A stretch of DNA of 64,000 nucleotides from Antilocapra americana (taxonomy: Eukaryota > Chordata > Mammalia > Artiodactyla > Antilocapridae), in contig ML660774.1 of assembly GCA_007570785.1 (NCBI GenBank), positions 6,415,404 to 6,479,403 on the forward strand, given 5' to 3'. The position numbers and the translations under genes are program-made. Of this stretch, positions 62,388 to 64,000 are shown piece by piece. The first letter of the stretch is position 1. Every line of letters begins with the position of its first letter. The notes below the pieces were generated by a model. It saw nothing but the letters and a program-made list of their open reading frames with translations. It made no database searches and was not told where the DNA came from.

Positions 62388-62515
62388 CTGGAGAGGGACA
62401 TGGCAACCCACTCCAGTGCTCTTGCCTGGAGAATCCCAGGGACAGAGGAGCCTGGTGGGCTGCCGTCTGTGGGGTTGCAGAGTCGGACACGACTGAAGCG
62501 GCTCAGCGGCAGCAG
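62388..62515 (+). mobile_element. BOV-A2 SINE fragment
   Basis: GGCAACCCACTCCAGTGCTC and GAGTCGGACACGACTGAAGC, with a short GGCAGCAGT end. Confidence 0.9.
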
Positions 62516-62582
62516 TCTCGTCCCTTGGCTCTATGGTAGATTCTGAAGTAGCCCATGTCTGTACATTACCATATTTAATCTT

Positions 62583-62830
62583 CAATCCTTTGGCCACCTG
62601 ATGCGAAGAGCCGACTCATTGGAAAAGACCCTGCTGCTGGGAAAGATTGAGGGCAGGAGGAGAAGGGGATGACAGAGGATGAGATGGTTGGAGGGCATCA
62701 CCGACTCGATGGACATGAATTTGAGCAAAGCCCTGGAGATGGTGATGGACGGGGGAGCCTGGCCTGCTGCAGTCCATGGGGTCACAAAGAGTCGGACACG
62801 ACTGAGCAACTATGCAACAACAGCAATTCA
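62583..62830 (+). mobile_element. BovB LINE 3' fragment
   Basis: It begins TTTGGCCACCTGATGCGAAG, contains GAAAAGACCCTGCTGCTGGG and ends CACAAAGAGTCGGACACGAC. It lies only 70 bases after the BOV-A2 fragment at 62388. Confidence 0.92.
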
Positions 62831-63099
62831 GTCTTCACAGAAATTCAGTGAGTTTCTTCTTACCTCCATTTTATAAGAGGCTAAAATTCAGAAAGAGTAC
62901 GATGTCAGACAGGTGAGGGGGCAATGCTGAGCTTTTTACCCCAGATCTGCCAGCCTCTGTGCTCCCCCCACCCATTCCTGGGCACCCTTCTTCCTACACG
63001 CTCACTCACTTCTGCTTGGCCCATCGTGGTTCCCCTGTAACCTGCAGGAGCTCTCCTAAGCTTCTTCAATCAGTTTTTTTTCTTCCAGTATAAATTTAG

Positions 63100-63185
63100 G
63101 ACTTCCCTGGTGTCCGTGTTCCCAGTGTAGGAGGCGCAGGTTTGATCCCTGGTCGGGATCATGCGTTGCCTGGTGGGGCCAAAAA
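63100..63185 (+). mobile_element. tRNA-Glu-type (CHR-like) SINE, short
   Basis: GGACTTCCCTGGTGTCCGTG head and GGTTTGATCCCTGGTCGGGA body, then a shortened end leading to an A-rich tail. Confidence 0.85.
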
Positions 63186-63929
63186 AACCCAAAAAACACC
63201 AATATAAATTTCAGTACAGTTATCTAATAGGGGTTTCTTTCCTTGATTAAACAAGCTTCAAGAGGCCACGGCTGTCCAGAAGGAGACTGTCCAAGGCAAA
63301 CTGTACAATGAAAGGCTTTCCTTCCCACCCACCTCTGCTATTCCTTTTTCCTGCCCAGTCACGTCGTCAGATGTTTGGCCCACAAGAAATTACAGCAAGG
63401 CAGGTGGTCACAGTTCTCAACCCAGAGTGAGAGCAGTGCCGACAGGTATCTGATGCTCCCGCTGGAGACGGTTCCAGCAGGTCTGAAAACCGACCCAATG
63501 AGAGGCCTTTCCGTTTTCTAGGGCCCTCCTCAGTCTCCCTTGGCTCTTTCCATCTGCGCCCCTAGCTTGTGAATGCCTGCTGGGTGAAGGTTTTGTTCTT
63601 TGGCACATTTTAAGTATTGTAAAAGGTGGTGTACGCTGTATATTAAAAAAGGTCTAACAACAATGCAGTACAACTTTGTCCATCAAACGCAGCCTTGGGC
63701 CTTGATTGTTTCCCCAGATATGCAGACATGTACAGCCATGTATTTTGTAAAACCATCTGCCAAGCTTTCCAGGAGAAACGGTTTTTAGCTGCGAGGAGGC
63801 ATCAAGTGTTCAAGTAATTTAACAGTTTTGTGTAACAGTTTCATTGAGCTTCAGCCCCTAAATTGTCACCTACTTGAAAATTATTTGGAATTAAAATAAT
63901 CCGATAATAAATGCAAACTGGCCAGAGTG

Positions 63930-63955
63930 GGAGAATGTCAGCACGGACATTCTCC
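63930..63955. repeat. Small perfect hairpin
   Basis: GGAGAATGTC and its exact complement GACATTCTCC are separated by the 6-base loop AGCACG. Confidence 0.9.
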
Positions 63956-64000
63956 TGTGAAACTTTATTTTCTTCTTTTTCTGGGTCAATAAAGCTAATA

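Larger units (their letters stand above)
46725..64000 (+). other. STOX2: STOX2 intron 1 (5' part)
   Basis: The intron starts at GTGAGT and runs past the right edge. I searched it for the alternative first exon of the shorter STOX2 isoform and for winged-helix exons and found neither. It holds the rest of the CpG island, scattered SINEs, MIRs, a Tigger remnant, two TG/CG microsatellites and long stretches of unique sequence without recognisable features (47.4-48.4, 48.9-51.4, 52.5-54.8, 55.8-59.0, 59.8-61.0 and 63.2-63.9 kb). Confidence 0.8.

Overview
The window is nuclear DNA from a ruminant mammal. It is dense in Bov-tA/BOV-A2 SINEs, tRNA-Glu-type (CHR-like) SINEs and BovB (RTE) LINE pieces, a combination known from bovids. 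It also carries older mammalian repeats (MIR, L2, L1M, MER5A, Tigger, MLT1-like LTR). Coding sequence is sparse and split by introns, there are no operons, and most open frames are repeat-derived or chance. The two recognisable genes, TRAPPC11 and then STOX2 on the same strand, are neighbours on human 4q35.1; the homologous cattle segment should lie on chromosome 27 (established synteny, not tested here).

Layout. (1) 1-6.5 kb: the 3' end of TRAPPC11, four coding exons (466-557, 1799-1932, 3427-3594, 5543-5587) and a 3' UTR with three AATAAA signals. Phases agree across all three introns. (2) 6.5-45.7 kb: about 39 kb of intergenic DNA, mostly repeats, including a 5'-truncated BovB with a nearly open reverse-transcriptase frame (26.3-27.6 kb), a solo endogenous-retroviral LTR (25.45-25.94 kb), a Tigger transposon split by a Bov-tA, a GC-rich minisatellite (13.67 kb) and a perfect 66-bp inverted repeat (29.0-29.2 kb). 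(3) 45.7-47.3 kb: a strong CpG island with the STOX2 first coding exon of the STOX1-like isoform (46361-46724). (4) 47.3-64 kb: the first STOX2 intron, with more SINEs, two TG/CG microsatellites and a GC-rich patch near 62 kb.

TRAPPC11 is a subunit of the TRAPPIII trafficking complex. STOX2 is a winged-helix storkhead-box protein; only its N-terminal extension is encoded here, and the winged-helix exons must lie downstream. The two genes are neighbours, not functional partners. I found no undescribed multi-gene system. The most unusual structure is the perfect inverted repeat at 29011-29171. Less certain leads are a possible coding exon on the minus strand at 30382-30600 and a possible spliced upstream ORF in the STOX2 leader.
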